Source: Thiomonas bhubaneswarensis (GTDB taxonomy: Bacteria > Pseudomonadota > Gammaproteobacteria > Burkholderiales > Burkholderiaceae_C). From it: a stretch of 50,837 bases of DNA. The position numbers and the translations under genes were made by a program. The stretch is taken from the NCBI RefSeq assembly GCF_001418255.1, contig NZ_LIPV01000013.1, forward strand, positions 1 to 50,837, given 5' to 3'. Position 1 is the first letter of the stretch; each line of letters begins with the position of its first letter. Of this stretch, positions 8,793-16,992 are shown in pieces. The notes beneath the pieces are model-generated. The model did no database searches. It was not told the DNA's origin and saw only the letters and a program-made list of their open reading frames with translations.

Positions 8793-8957
8793 AGGAGCCT
8801 GTCGGGCTTGGGGCGCGGATGGCGAAAAATGGGCCTGCGGATGCCATGGGCGGCGGATTTGCAGCTCCATAGCCCGAGCTATGGGGCAAAAAGCCGCTGC
8901 CACAGGGCGCTGCAGGGCCATTTTGCAGCCCGCGATCCTCAAGCCCGACAGGCTCCT
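8793..8957. repeat. ~165 bp imperfect inverted repeat (MITE-like or structured RNA)
   Basis: The outer arms are an exact 18-base inverted pair (AGGAGCCTGTCGGGCTTG at 8793-8810 and its complement at 8940-8957). The inner arms stay partly complementary all the way to a central hairpin, CCATAGC / GCTATGG at 8867-8884 with a CCGA loop. No open frame uses it. It lies between two minus-strand genes in a 266-base gap. The shape suits a non-autonomous palindromic repeat or a long hairpin transcript. Confidence 0.7.
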
Positions 8958-8974
8958 GGGCCTTGCGCCCAGGA
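8954..8974 (-). terminator. GC-rich stem-loop just after the SGNH hydrolase gene
   Basis: TCCTGGGC at 8954-8961 pairs with GCCCAGGA at 8967-8974 around a five-base loop, 12 bases past the stop codon of the minus-strand gene ending at 8987. It overlaps the outer arm of the long inverted repeat by four bases and lacks a T-run. Confidence 0.35.
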
Positions 8975-8986
8975 GGAAAGGCCGAT

Positions 8987-9796
8987 TCAGCGAGCCTGCT
9001 GCATGAGCCGATCCAACGTCGGGGTGATGGCCTGCGCGATGCGCTCCATGCCCTGCGCGTCGGGGTGCAGCAGCACGGTCTGACGCGGCTCGTGGCCTTC
9101 GAGGTAGAGGTTGGGGTCGGGCTTGCCTTGGGCGTCGAGCAATACATGCCCCACATCCATGAAGGTCACCCGCTTGCTGTGGGCGTAGCGTGCAGCCAGC
9201 GCGGCATTGATCTTGAGCGTCTGTTCGCTGATCCAGGCTGAACGCCGACTGGGCAGCACCCCCAGCAGCAGCACCTGGGTGTCGGGCAGCAACTGATGCA
9301 CCTTGTCGACCACGGCTTCGATGCCGGGCACGGTGAGATGGGCGCCCCAGTGCGGTCGCCCGAGGTTGTTGGCGCCGATCAGGAGGATGAGCACCTTGGG
9401 CGACAGTCCCGCGACCTGACCGTGATCGAGCCGCCACAACACGCTCGAGGTCGTGTCGCCGATGAAACCGAAATTGAGCGCGTCGTAACGCTCATACTCG
9501 CGCTGCCAGATGGGCTGATAGTCGGCCCAGGGCTGCGGCCCGTTGCGCTCCCAGTTCTGGGTGATGGAGTCGCCCAGCCAGACCAGTTGCGCCCGGCTGT
9601 GGCGCACCTGCTGCAGCGAGGCCTCGAAGCGCTTGCGCCACCAAGGCAGGTCCATGCGCCCGATGGGCACCGTCGCCAGATTGGTCGCCGCCAAGGCAGG
9701 GATCGGACGCAGCCACGAGCCGAGCAGCAGGGCACCGGCCGCGACCTGCATCATGGCTCTGCGGCGCGATGGCAGTTGGGGGTGCTTGGGAGGCAT
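8987..9796 (-). CDS. SGNH/GDSL-type hydrolase, exported
   Basis: The 269-residue product has an N-terminal export signal with a twin-arginine-like start (SRRRAMM) and a hydrophobic core AAGALLLGSW, so it is probably periplasmic. The SGNH blocks are present: block I GDSITQNW (nucleophile Ser), the glycine in block II around FIGDTTSSV, block III GANNL, and block V with HPDAQGM (catalytic Asp and His). It resembles platelet-activating-factor acetylhydrolase-like esterases, which remove acyl or acetyl groups; the substrate is unknown. The ATG at 9796 shares its A with the stop of the upstream gene (TGATG), so the two are translationally coupled. Confidence 0.85.
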   Translation of the reverse strand: MPPKHPQLPSRRRAMMQVAAGALLLGSWLRPIPALAATNLATVPIGRMDLPWWRKRFEASLQQVRHSRAQLVWLGDSITQNWERNGPQPWADYQPIWQREYERYDALNFGFIGDTTSSVLWRLDHGQVAGLSPKVLILLIGANNLGRPHWGAHLTVPGIEAVVDKVHQLLPDTQVLLLGVLPSRRSAWISEQTLKINAALAARYAHSKRVTFMDVGHVLLDAQGKPDPNLYLEGHEPRQTVLLHPDAQGMERIAQAITPTLDRLMQQAR

Positions 9797-10374
9797 CAGG
9801 ACTCCTGGGCTTGAGGTTGCGCAGACGATGCGGATTCGGCGGGTTCGGCCATGGCATCGACCGGCAAGGCTTCGCACCATTGCGCTGCCCACGCGGCGCT
9901 GCGCCGGACGGAGGGCGGGAGCAGGTCGTCCACGCTCGCGGCCTGCCGACCTTGGACATCTCGCCACAGACCATCGGCTTCGCGGCGCAATTCGACCCGG
10001 CCACCGCCCTGCGAGGATCCAAACCAGCCGATCAGGCCCAGCGCCTGGCCGTGCGCGTTGCGTTCGACCCGGATGGCGAAGTGATAGCCCTCCAGCGTGG
10101 TGCCACGAAGCTCGCTGGTCGGGGCGTTTCGAATGTCGGTCGGGGGGAGGGACTGCTTGGTGCGAAACAGCTTGAACACGGAAGTGCGAGGAGAAAGAGG
10201 CTGGGCGACGATGGCGCAAATTATGCGCGTGGCTCTTTTTGAGCGCTCTGTGCAGTAATCCACACTTTTGGCACTTCGCGGCTGAGACATCGATGCGTGC
10301 AGGGCAACAGCGTGACGAACTTCACGGACAAAGCGTGCCGTGTTGATGAGAATCCCCCAGACCAAGCAAGCCAC
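9796..10374 (-). CDS. Hypothetical protein coupled to the SGNH hydrolase
   Basis: I do not recognise this family. The frame is open for 192 residues, but the first ~60 are rich in Arg and Ser and look unlike a folded start. A GTG at 10182 (VFKLFRTKQSL) or ATG at 10290 may be the real start; none has a good ribosome site. The convincing part runs from about residue 65 on: a basic opening, a short beta-rich stretch (YHFAIRVERNAHGQALGLIGWFG), and a tail rich in Ala, Ser and Pro. No membrane segment or signal peptide is evident. Its stop overlaps the hydrolase start. Confidence 0.5.
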   Translation of the reverse strand: MACLVWGILINTARFVREVRHAVALHASMSQPRSAKSVDYCTERSKRATRIICAIVAQPLSPRTSVFKLFRTKQSLPPTDIRNAPTSELRGTTLEGYHFAIRVERNAHGQALGLIGWFGSSQGGGRVELRREADGLWRDVQGRQAASVDDLLPPSVRRSAAWAAQWCEALPVDAMAEPAESASSAQPQAQES

Positions 10375-10488
10375 TCACGCCGTACAGCAATAATGCGCAT
10401 CCTGCAACGATTTAGGTAGTTTGTCTTGATTGTCAAGAACTTTGTCTTTTTTCGAATGAATCGCTGACTATTTAACCGCCGCACCCTT

Positions 10489-12753
10489 GTGATGTTCACC
10501 TCGCCCTCACGCTCCATGTCCCGCTGGCTGTTCTGGTCCGCGGGCATTGTGGCGTCTTATGTGTTGCTGGCGTGGCTGGTGCTCGGTGTGCGGTCGACGG
10601 AAATCGTGCTCTGGCCGTCTGCCGCGGTGGCCGCATTCGCCTTGATCACGCGAGGGCCTTCGATGGTTCCTGCGGTCCTGCTGGCTTCCTGGGTGAGCAA
10701 CTACCTTTTGCTGGGTTGGGGACTGCAGGCGAGCCTGATCATTGCCGCTGGCGATGCCCTGGGGCCGCTGCTGGGTTGGTGGGTGCTCAGGCGCCGTCCG
10801 GCCCGCTGGCAGGAGTTTCAGACGACGTCCGATGCGATCTGGTTCATCGCGGCCATGGGCATGATGGCAGCGGCCGTGTCCGCCGCCGTCGGCGCTACGG
10901 CTGCCGCGTTCTATGGCATCGGCCATACGCCGCTGACGCCCGATCTGGGCGTGCAGTGGTGGGTCACCGACATGACCAGCATCGTGGTGCTCACCCCCGC
11001 GGCAGCCTTGCTGCGGGCGCTGTCATGGGAGGAGATGAAGGCTTCCTTGCACTGGGAGACGGTGCTCGCGCCATTGTTGGCCTTGGTCGGGACGCTGTTG
11101 ACCTACACCATGCCGACCGGACAGAGCGCGCTGCCCATCGGCCTTGCCAGCCTGGTATTCCTGCCGCTGCTGTGGACGGCCATGAGGCTGCCACTGGCGG
11201 TGTCGGCCAGCCTGAACGCCCTGATCGCCGTGGTCATCGTGACCGCCACCGTGCTGCATCACGGCCCGATGTACAGCATGCTGGGCAGCGATCGGTTTGT
11301 GTCCATGCAGATCATTCTGCTGGCCATGGCCGCTGCGCTGCTGCTGGCCGGACTGCTGGCCAACGAGCGCTCCCAGGCGCTCAAGCAGGTGCGCGACATC
11401 AACGCGACGCTGGAGAAAAAGGTCAACCGCCGCACCGCCGCGCTGCAGATCGCCCAGGCCACGACGCAGGCGCAATTGCGGTTTCAGGAGTCGCTGCTCA
11501 ACGCCTTGCCCAACCCGGTGGCGTTCAGCGATCCGCAGGGCCGGTTCACCCGGGTGAATGTGGCCTTCAACCTGCTGGTCGGGCTGGGCGGGCCGGAGAT
11601 TCACGGCCGCACCGGAACACAGATTCTCGGCACCACGCTGGGCCGCATCTGGGAAGAGATGGACCACGAACTGCTTTCGGGCAGCCAGCAGGCCACGCGC
11701 GAGGCGCCGTATCTGCACCCCGATCATGAGCCCACGGTGTGGATTCTGAACAAGGCGCTGGTGCGAGACGCCGTGAGTCGGCAGATCGTTGGCGTGGTCA
11801 CCAGCATGCAGGACATCACGGCGCTCAAGCAACTGCAGCAGCAGCTCAGCGAGGACGAACAACGCTTCCGCTTCCTCGCGGAAGAGTCGCCCGTTCCCCT
11901 GGTCATCACCCGCACCACCGATGCGGCGCTGCTGTTCTCGAACAAGGCCGCCGACGCCCTGTTCCGCGGCTCTTATGCGCAATACGCCGGCCAGTCGATG
12001 CGCCATCTCTGGGGCGATTCGGTCAGCCGCGATCAACTCTTGCAGCGCCTGCAGCGCGAGGGCGGGGTGGTGCGCGGCATGGAGGCGCAGTTCCGCCGTT
12101 TCGACGGCACCGAGGTCTGGCTGCTGCTGTCGGTGACCCGTGGGCGCTACCGCGACGACGACGCGCTGATCTTCGCCTTCAAGGACATCACCGAAGTCAA
12201 GGCGCGCGAGAGCGAACTGCGCAATCTCGCCTATACCGACACCCTCACCGGCATTCCCAATCGCCGCTATTTCATGGCGCGGGCAGCAGCCGAGCTGCGC
12301 CGCGCCCAGCGCGAGGGCACGCCGTTTGCCGTTCTGGCGCTGGACATCGACCGGTTCAAGCTGGTCAACGATCAGCTGGGCCACCAGACCGGGGACGCGG
12401 TCATCCGCTGTTTCGCGCAGACCTGCATGCAGCAGTTGCGTGGGCAGGATCTGTGCGGCAGGCTGGGGGGGGACGAATTCGCCATCCTGCTGCCGCAGAC
12501 CAACCGCCAGGTGGCGTTCGACGTGGCGCAGCGTCTGCGTCTGGCCATTCAGGAGGCGAGCTGTCTGCCGCCGGCCTCGCAGATCGGCATGACCCTGACC
12601 ACCAGCATCGGCATTGCCGAGTTCCTCCCGATCTCGTCGATCTCGGACTCCGACGAACTCCTCGACCGCGCCGACCAGGCGCTTTACCGCGCCAAGGAGT
12701 CCGGACGCAACCGCGTTGAAATCTGGACAGCCGAGCCCGGCGCGCCGGTCTGA
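10489..12753 (+). CDS. MASE1-PAS-PAS-GGDEF diguanylate cyclase
   Basis: The 754-residue membrane sensor probably makes cyclic di-GMP from two GTP. Residues 10-300 hold about eight to ten hydrophobic segments typical of MASE1 (VRSTEIVLWPSAAVAAFAL is characteristic). A short coiled segment (ATLEKKVNRRTAALQIA) follows, then two PAS-like domains at about 340-460 and 465-585, and a GGDEF domain from about 590. The active-site GGDEF at 660-664 is intact, and RGQD five residues before it is a complete inhibitory I-site, so product inhibition is expected. There is no EAL domain. The frame begins GTG-ATG; either could be used and neither has a clear ribosome site. The 114 bases upstream are AT-richer and probably carry the promoter. 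Confidence 0.93.
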   Translation: MMFTSPSRSMSRWLFWSAGIVASYVLLAWLVLGVRSTEIVLWPSAAVAAFALITRGPSMVPAVLLASWVSNYLLLGWGLQASLIIAAGDALGPLLGWWVLRRRPARWQEFQTTSDAIWFIAAMGMMAAAVSAAVGATAAAFYGIGHTPLTPDLGVQWWVTDMTSIVVLTPAAALLRALSWEEMKASLHWETVLAPLLALVGTLLTYTMPTGQSALPIGLASLVFLPLLWTAMRLPLAVSASLNALIAVVIVTATVLHHGPMYSMLGSDRFVSMQIILLAMAAALLLAGLLANERSQALKQVRDINATLEKKVNRRTAALQIAQATTQAQLRFQESLLNALPNPVAFSDPQGRFTRVNVAFNLLVGLGGPEIHGRTGTQILGTTLGRIWEEMDHELLSGSQQATREAPYLHPDHEPTVWILNKALVRDAVSRQIVGVVTSMQDITALKQLQQQLSEDEQRFRFLAEESPVPLVITRTTDAALLFSNKAADALFRGSYAQYAGQSMRHLWGDSVSRDQLLQRLQREGGVVRGMEAQFRRFDGTEVWLLLSVTRGRYRDDDALIFAFKDITEVKARESELRNLAYTDTLTGIPNRRYFMARAAAELRRAQREGTPFAVLALDIDRFKLVNDQLGHQTGDAVIRCFAQTCMQQLRGQDLCGRLGGDEFAILLPQTNRQVAFDVAQRLRLAIQEASCLPPASQIGMTLTTSIGIAEFLPISSISDSDELLDRADQALYRAKESGRNRVEIWTAEPGAPV

Positions 12754-12767
12754 GCGCCCCGGAAGGA

Positions 12768-13649
12768 TCAGCCTTGCTTTTGATCGAGTAGCCAGCGATA
12801 GAGCACGTCGCGCTTGAGGCCGGTGAGATCGGCGGCGACGGCTGCGGCGCGTGAGGCTGGCAGTTCCTGCACCAGCCGCTGCAGCACGGCGATGGCCATG
12901 GCATCGAGTGTGGCCTCGGGGGCGCGGGGCTGAAGCAGCACGACGAATTCGCCCTGCGCGCGGCGGGGATCGGCCGCCAGCCAGTCGAGCACGGCCTGCG
13001 GCGTAGCGGGCAGCAGGGTCTCGAACTGCTTGGTCAGCTCCTTGGCGATAACGAGACTGGCCTGCGGGTCCAGGGCGTGCAGGGTCTCCAGACAGGCGTG
13101 CAGCCGGTGGGGCGCCTCGAAAAACACCGTCACCTGCGTACCCTGCAGGGCCGTCTGCAGAAAGCTGCGCAGCGCTGTCGATTTTTCGGGGGCGAAACCG
13201 GCGAAACAAAAACCGGCGTGCAGGTCCAGCCCGCAGGCGGCGAGCGCCGTCGTCACCGCGCTGGCGCCTGGAATGGGAATCACCCGCTGCCCGGCGGCCT
13301 GCACGGCCGCGGCGATGCGGCTGCCCGGATCGCTGATGCCCGGCGTGCCGGCGTCGCTGACAAAGGCCACGCGCTGCCCGGCGGTGATGGCCGCGACGAT
13401 CTGCTGCGCGGCCTGGGCCTCGCGGTGCTGGTCGCAACGCCATGCGGGCCTGCGCAGTCCGTAGGCCTCCAGCAGACGCTGCGCCACGCGGGTGTCCTCG
13501 GCGGCGAGGTGGTCGGCGTGGTGGAGCACAGCCAGGGCGCGCAGGCTGATGTCGGCAAGGTTGCCGATGGGGGCGGCCACCATGTAGAGCGCGGGCGGAA
13601 AATCCTGCTGGGCGCAGAATGCCAGCGCGGCGTCAAGGGGAGAGGACAT
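12768..13649 (-). CDS. rsmI: 16S rRNA (cytidine(1402)-2'-O)-methyltransferase RsmI
   Basis: RsmI uses S-adenosylmethionine to methylate the ribose of C1402 in the decoding centre. The 293-residue protein has the tetrapyrrole-methylase fold signatures of the family: YMVAAPIGNLADIS at the start, AEDTRVAQRLL, the SAM-binding FVSDAGTPGISDPGS, IPGASAV, and FFEAPHRL. The frame extends further upstream, but ATG at 13649 matches the usual start. Its CAT on the plus strand overlaps the ATG of yraN by two bases, an unusual head-to-head arrangement. It is convergent with the cyclase gene, 14 bases away. Confidence 0.95.
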   Translation of the reverse strand: MSSPLDAALAFCAQQDFPPALYMVAAPIGNLADISLRALAVLHHADHLAAEDTRVAQRLLEAYGLRRPAWRCDQHREAQAAQQIVAAITAGQRVAFVSDAGTPGISDPGSRIAAAVQAAGQRVIPIPGASAVTTALAACGLDLHAGFCFAGFAPEKSTALRSFLQTALQGTQVTVFFEAPHRLHACLETLHALDPQASLVIAKELTKQFETLLPATPQAVLDWLAADPRRAQGEFVVLLQPRAPEATLDAMAIAVLQRLVQELPASRAAAVAADLTGLKRDVLYRWLLDQKQG

Positions 13650-14028
13650 GGCGGGAATGGGGCAGTGGTGGAAGCGGCGGCAGGCGCGCCGTCTGGGGCA
13701 GTCTGCGGAGGCGCAGGCCTGCGCTGAACTGCAGGCCCGTGGCTGGCAGGTGATCGAGCGCAATTATCGGGTGCGCGGCGGCGAGATCGACCTGATCATG
13801 CGCGATGGGGACGGCACCCTGGTGTTCGTCGAGGTGCGGGCCCGCAGTCATGCGGCCTACGGGGGCGCGGTCGGCAGTGTCGATGCCACCAAGCGCCGCC
13901 GCATCGTGCTGGCGGCGAGGCACTACCTCGCGCGCCTGCCCGAAGAGCCGGTCTGCCGCTTCGACGTGGTGACGCTGCAGGCTGGGGAGATGGACTGGCT
14001 GCCCGGCGCATTCGCTGCGGAAGAATGA
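13648..14028 (+). CDS. yraN: YraN/UPF0102 family nuclease-like protein
   Basis: The 126-residue product matches UPF0102, a small restriction-endonuclease-fold family. The signature runs GQSAEAQACAELQARGWQVIERNYR, GEIDLIMRDGDGTLVFVEVRAR (the PD-(D/E)XK-like E-ID…EVR core), then the VDATKRRRIVLAARHYL helix. GGAGAGG lies just upstream of the ATG. The gene sits head to head with rsmI and upstream of diaA, the order known from E. coli (rsmI, then lpoA, yraN, diaA, dolP) with lpoA missing. Its precise role is unknown. Confidence 0.92.
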   Translation: MAGMGQWWKRRQARRLGQSAEAQACAELQARGWQVIERNYRVRGGEIDLIMRDGDGTLVFVEVRARSHAAYGGAVGSVDATKRRRIVLAARHYLARLPEEPVCRFDVVTLQAGEMDWLPGAFAAEE

Positions 14029-14102
14029 GGTGAGAACATGAGGTAAGAACGCGCGACGCGGCGGGCGCGAATAACATCCATGTTTTGAACCTTCGTCCCG
14101 TC

Positions 14103-14702
14103 ATGCTCGAACAGCGAATTCAGCAGCATTTTTTCGACAGCGCCGACCTCAAATATCAGGCGGCCGAGTCGCTGACCGGCCCGATCGCACGCGCCGTGGA
14201 TGTGCTGGCCACCGCGGTGTCCAACGGGCACAAGATTCTGATCTGCGGCAACGGCGGGTCTGCGGCGGACAGCCAGCACCTGGCGGCCGAACTCGTCGGC
14301 CGCTTCGAGCGCGAGCGTCCCGAACTGGCCGCCCTTGCGCTCACGACGGATACCTCCGCCCTCACCGCGGTGGCGAACGACTATGGCTTCGACCATGTGT
14401 TCTCCAAACAGGTTCGGGCGCTCGGGCTGCCGGGGGATGTGCTCGTGGCCTTCAGCACCAGCGGCAATTCTTCGAGCATCGTCGAAGCCATACGGGCCGC
14501 ACAAGCCCGTGACATGAGCGTGGTGGCCCTGACCGGGCGCACGGGTGGTCGAGTGGCAGGCCTGCTGCGCGAGGTCGATGTGCACATCGCCGTGCCCCAT
14601 GACCGCACCGCGCGCATCCAGGAAGTGCATCTGCTGACTCTGCACTGTCTTTGCGATGGCTTAGACTGGGTCTTGATGGGTGAACCGGAGTCCTCGGAAT
14701 GA
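14103..14702 (+). CDS. diaA: SIS-domain protein DiaA/GmhA-like
   Basis: The 199-residue protein is a single SIS (sugar isomerase) domain: ILICGNGGSAADSQHLAAELVGRF, DYGFDHVFSKQV, LVAFSTSGNSSSIVEAI and the C-terminal EVHLLTLHCLCDGLD helix. DiaA promotes DnaA loading at the origin, while its paralogue GmhA isomerises sedoheptulose 7-phosphate for heptose synthesis. The neighbours yraN and dolP favour DiaA. In many Betaproteobacteria such genes are labelled phosphoheptose isomerase, so GmhA activity cannot be excluded. ATG at 14103 is preferred over a TTG six codons earlier. The stop overlaps the dolP ATG. Confidence 0.85.
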   Translation: MLEQRIQQHFFDSADLKYQAAESLTGPIARAVDVLATAVSNGHKILICGNGGSAADSQHLAAELVGRFERERPELAALALTTDTSALTAVANDYGFDHVFSKQVRALGLPGDVLVAFSTSGNSSSIVEAIRAAQARDMSVVALTGRTGGRVAGLLREVDVHIAVPHDRTARIQEVHLLTLHCLCDGLDWVLMGEPESSE

Positions 14703-15412
14703 CACAATCCAACACAACCGATTTTTCACAATCGTCTCCTGCTCAGCGCGACGCGCAACGGCCACGTCGTCTCTGGCGCGCGGCCAGCGTGCTCGTCGTG
14801 GTGCTCGCCGCCACGCAGTTGCAGGGCTGCTTCGTGCTCGGTCTGGGCGCGGTGGGTACCACGGCCTACGTGGCGACCGACCGCCGCACGGCGGGCTCCA
14901 TCCTGGAAGACAACACCATCCAGCTCAAAGCCGACAACCGCATCTCATCGGCCTTGGGGTCTGACGCCAATGTGCGAGCCGTGAGCTACAACCAGCAGGT
15001 TTTGCTGGTCGGCCAGGTGCCCAACGAGGCCGACAAGCAGAAGGCCGAAGAAATCGTCAAGGGCGTGCCCAACGTGAAGGCGGTGCTCAACGAAATCGAC
15101 ATCGGCCCGGTGGCCGACCTCAACCGCAGCGCGACCGACACCCTCATCACCACCAAGGTGCGCGCGGGGCTGATCGACGCGCACGACATCTTCGGCAACG
15201 CCTTCAAGGTCACCACCTCCAACAGCGTGGTCTATCTGATGGGCATCGTGACGCAGCGCGAGGCCGACCGCGCGGTGCAGATCGCGCGCGACACCACCGG
15301 CGTGTCCAAAGTGGTGACCATGTTCAACATCATCAGCGAGCAGCAGCTCCAGCAGATGCAGAACCCGCAGAAGACCAACGCGCCGCCGCCGCCCGCCAGC
15401 GCGGCAAACTAA
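14699..15412 (+). CDS. dolP: BON-domain outer-membrane lipoprotein DolP (YraP)
   Basis: DolP is a lipoprotein of two BON domains that binds anionic phospholipid at division sites and supports outer-membrane integrity. The 237-residue product has an unusually long basic N-region, a hydrophobic core (SVLVVVLAATQ) and the lipobox LQGC with Cys44. BON 1 runs about 69-135 (IQLKADNRISSAL, VLLVGQVPNEADKQKA) and BON 2 about 147-215 (TKVRAGLIDAHDIF, VVYLMGIVTQREAD). A Gln/Pro/Ala-rich tail follows. The start overlaps the diaA stop as ATGA, which supports the upstream start despite the long N-region. Confidence 0.92.
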   Translation: MTQSNTTDFSQSSPAQRDAQRPRRLWRAASVLVVVLAATQLQGCFVLGLGAVGTTAYVATDRRTAGSILEDNTIQLKADNRISSALGSDANVRAVSYNQQVLLVGQVPNEADKQKAEEIVKGVPNVKAVLNEIDIGPVADLNRSATDTLITTKVRAGLIDAHDIFGNAFKVTTSNSVVYLMGIVTQREADRAVQIARDTTGVSKVVTMFNIISEQQLQQMQNPQKTNAPPPPASAAN

Positions 15413-15465
15413 AGGCAGGCCGCTTGCGATAAGAGCTTTTCAACCCCGCTTTTTTATAAGGATCG

Positions 15466-15999
15466 ATGATGAGTTTGCTCGATGTGCCCGCAGGCAAGAG
15501 CCTGCCCGACGATTTCAACGTGGTCATTGAAATTCCGGCCCATGCACCCCCGGTGAAATACGAAGTCGACAAGAGCAGCGGCGCGCTGTTTGTCGACCGT
15601 TTCATGTCCACGGCCATGCACTATCCGTGCAACTACGGCTACATCCCGCAAACCCTGTCGGAAGACGGCGATCCGGTGGATGTGCTAGTGGTCACCACCA
15701 TCCCCCTGGTGCATGGTTGCGTAGTGCGCTGCCGTCCCATCGGCATGCTGAAAATGACCGACGAAGCCGGCGTGGATGCCAAGCTCGTGGCCGTGCCGGT
15801 GGAAAAGCTGCTGCCGCAGTACCGCACCATCCAGAAGCCCGAGGATCTGCCGGCGGAACTGCTCAAGCAGATCGAGCATTTCTTCAACCATTACAAGGAT
15901 CTCGAAGCCGGCAAATGGGTCAAGACCGAAGGCTGGATGGGCGCGGATGCCGCCCGCGCCGAGATCACCGCCAGTGCGGCGCGCTACAAGGCGAAGTAA
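15466..15999 (+). CDS. ppa: Inorganic pyrophosphatase (family I)
   Basis: This enzyme hydrolyses pyrophosphate to phosphate with Mg2+ and drives biosynthetic reactions. The 177-residue product has the family I active-site residues: [12 protein letters not shown], the [12 protein letters not shown] segment, the signature DGDPVDVLV, and KWVKTEGW near the end. Length matches bacterial hexameric enzymes. ATG codons at 15466 and 15469 are both possible after AAGGA at about 15458. It is monocistronic and followed by a strong bidirectional terminator. Confidence 0.97.
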   Translation: MMSLLDVPAGKSLPDDFNVVIEIPAHAPPVKYEVDKSSGALFVDRFMSTAMHYPCNYGYIPQTLSEDGDPVDVLVVTTIPLVHGCVVRCRPIGMLKMTDEAGVDAKLVAVPVEKLLPQYRTIQKPEDLPAELLKQIEHFFNHYKDLEAGKWVKTEGWMGADAARAEITASAARYKAK

Positions 16000-16016
16000 T
16001 CACGGTTCGGCTCAAA

Positions 16017-16050
16017 GAAGAAGGCCGTCGGCATGCCGACGGCCTTCTTC
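16017..16050. terminator. 34-base perfect palindrome, bidirectional terminator
   Basis: GAAGAAGGCCGTCGGCA at 16017-16033 is followed by its exact complement to 16050. It lies 17 bases after the ppa stop and 15 before the stop of the convergent dehydrogenase gene. The A-rich and T-rich arm ends (AAAGAAGAAGG / CCTTCTTC) give short U-tracts in both directions. Confidence 0.85.
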
Positions 16051-16065
16051 ATGAAGGGGCACCGA

Positions 16066-16971
16066 TCAGACGTTCTTGTCGCGCAGCCGCGTGAGCAGCG
16101 ACGAGGTATCGAGCCGTCCGCCTCCGGCGGCCTGAACGTCGGCATAGAACTGATCGACCAGCGCCAGAACCGGCAGACGCGCGCCATTGTGGCGGGCTTC
16201 ATTCAGGCAGAGGCCGAAGTCCTTGCGCATCAGATCGACGGCAAAACCGAAGTCGTAGCGGCCTTCGATCATGGTAGGGCCGCGGTTGTCCATCTGCCAG
16301 CTCTGCGCGGCGCCCTTGCCGATCACCTGCAGCACCGTGTGCAGATCCAGTCCGGCGCGCTCGCCAAAGGCCAGCGCTTCGGCCAGACTCTGCACCACCC
16401 CGGCGATGGCGATCTGGTTGACCATCTTGCAGAGTTGCCCGGCGCCATGCTCGCCCAGGCGGGTCACCGCGCGTGCATACGCCCGGATGACTGGCTGCGC
16501 CCGCTCGAAGGCGTCGGCATCGCCACCGCACATCACCGTGAGCGCGCCGTTCTGCGCGCCAGCCTGACCTCCGGATACCGGGGCGTCGATGAAGAACAGG
16601 CCGCGCTCGCGCGCCGCGATGCCCAGTTCGCGCGCCACGTCGGCCGAGGTCGTGGTGTGGTCGACGAACACCGCTCCGGGCGACATGCCGGCAAAGGCGC
16701 CCTCTGCGCCCAGGGTCACGCTGCGCAGGTCATCGTCATTGCCGACGCAGGAAAACACGAAGTCGGCGTTGGCCGCGGCCTCGCGCGGGGTTGGGGCCGA
16801 ATGCCCACCATGGCGGCGCACCCAGTCGTGCGCCTTGCTCGCGGTGCGGTTGTAGACCGTGACGCGGTGCCCGGCGCGCACCAGATGACCGGCCATCGGG
16901 TCGCCCATGACGCCCAGGCCGAGAAAGGCCACGGCGTAAGAAGGAAGGTTGTAGTTGGTGGAGTCGTTCAT
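16066..16971 (-). CDS. Beta-hydroxyacid dehydrogenase (GarR / 3-hydroxyisobutyrate dehydrogenase family)
   Basis: The 301-residue NAD(P)-dependent enzyme belongs to the 3-hydroxyisobutyrate dehydrogenase family. The Rossmann motif GLGVMGDPMAGHLVRAG is at residues 18-34, the substrate motif DAPVSGGQAGAQNGALTVMCGG at about 128, and the catalytic lysine lies in GQLCKMVNQI. The C-terminal DLMRKDFGLCLNEA helix is also typical. Possible substrates are tartronate semialdehyde, 3-hydroxyisobutyrate or related acids; the sequence does not decide. It is downstream of a Na+/H+ antiporter-like gene with a 21-base gap, so the two may be co-transcribed. Confidence 0.88.
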   Translation of the reverse strand: MNDSTNYNLPSYAVAFLGLGVMGDPMAGHLVRAGHRVTVYNRTASKAHDWVRRHGGHSAPTPREAAANADFVFSCVGNDDDLRSVTLGAEGAFAGMSPGAVFVDHTTTSADVARELGIAARERGLFFIDAPVSGGQAGAQNGALTVMCGGDADAFERAQPVIRAYARAVTRLGEHGAGQLCKMVNQIAIAGVVQSLAEALAFGERAGLDLHTVLQVIGKGAAQSWQMDNRGPTMIEGRYDFGFAVDLMRKDFGLCLNEARHNGARLPVLALVDQFYADVQAAGGGRLDTSSLLTRLRDKNV

Positions 16972-16992
16972 GAGGGTGGAAAGGTTGTCGTG

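Noticed and set aside
11023-13443. 806-codon minus-strand frame across the cyclase and rsmI
   Set aside because: It is antisense to the GGDEF gene and out of frame with rsmI; composition is Arg/Gln/Gly-rich shadow.
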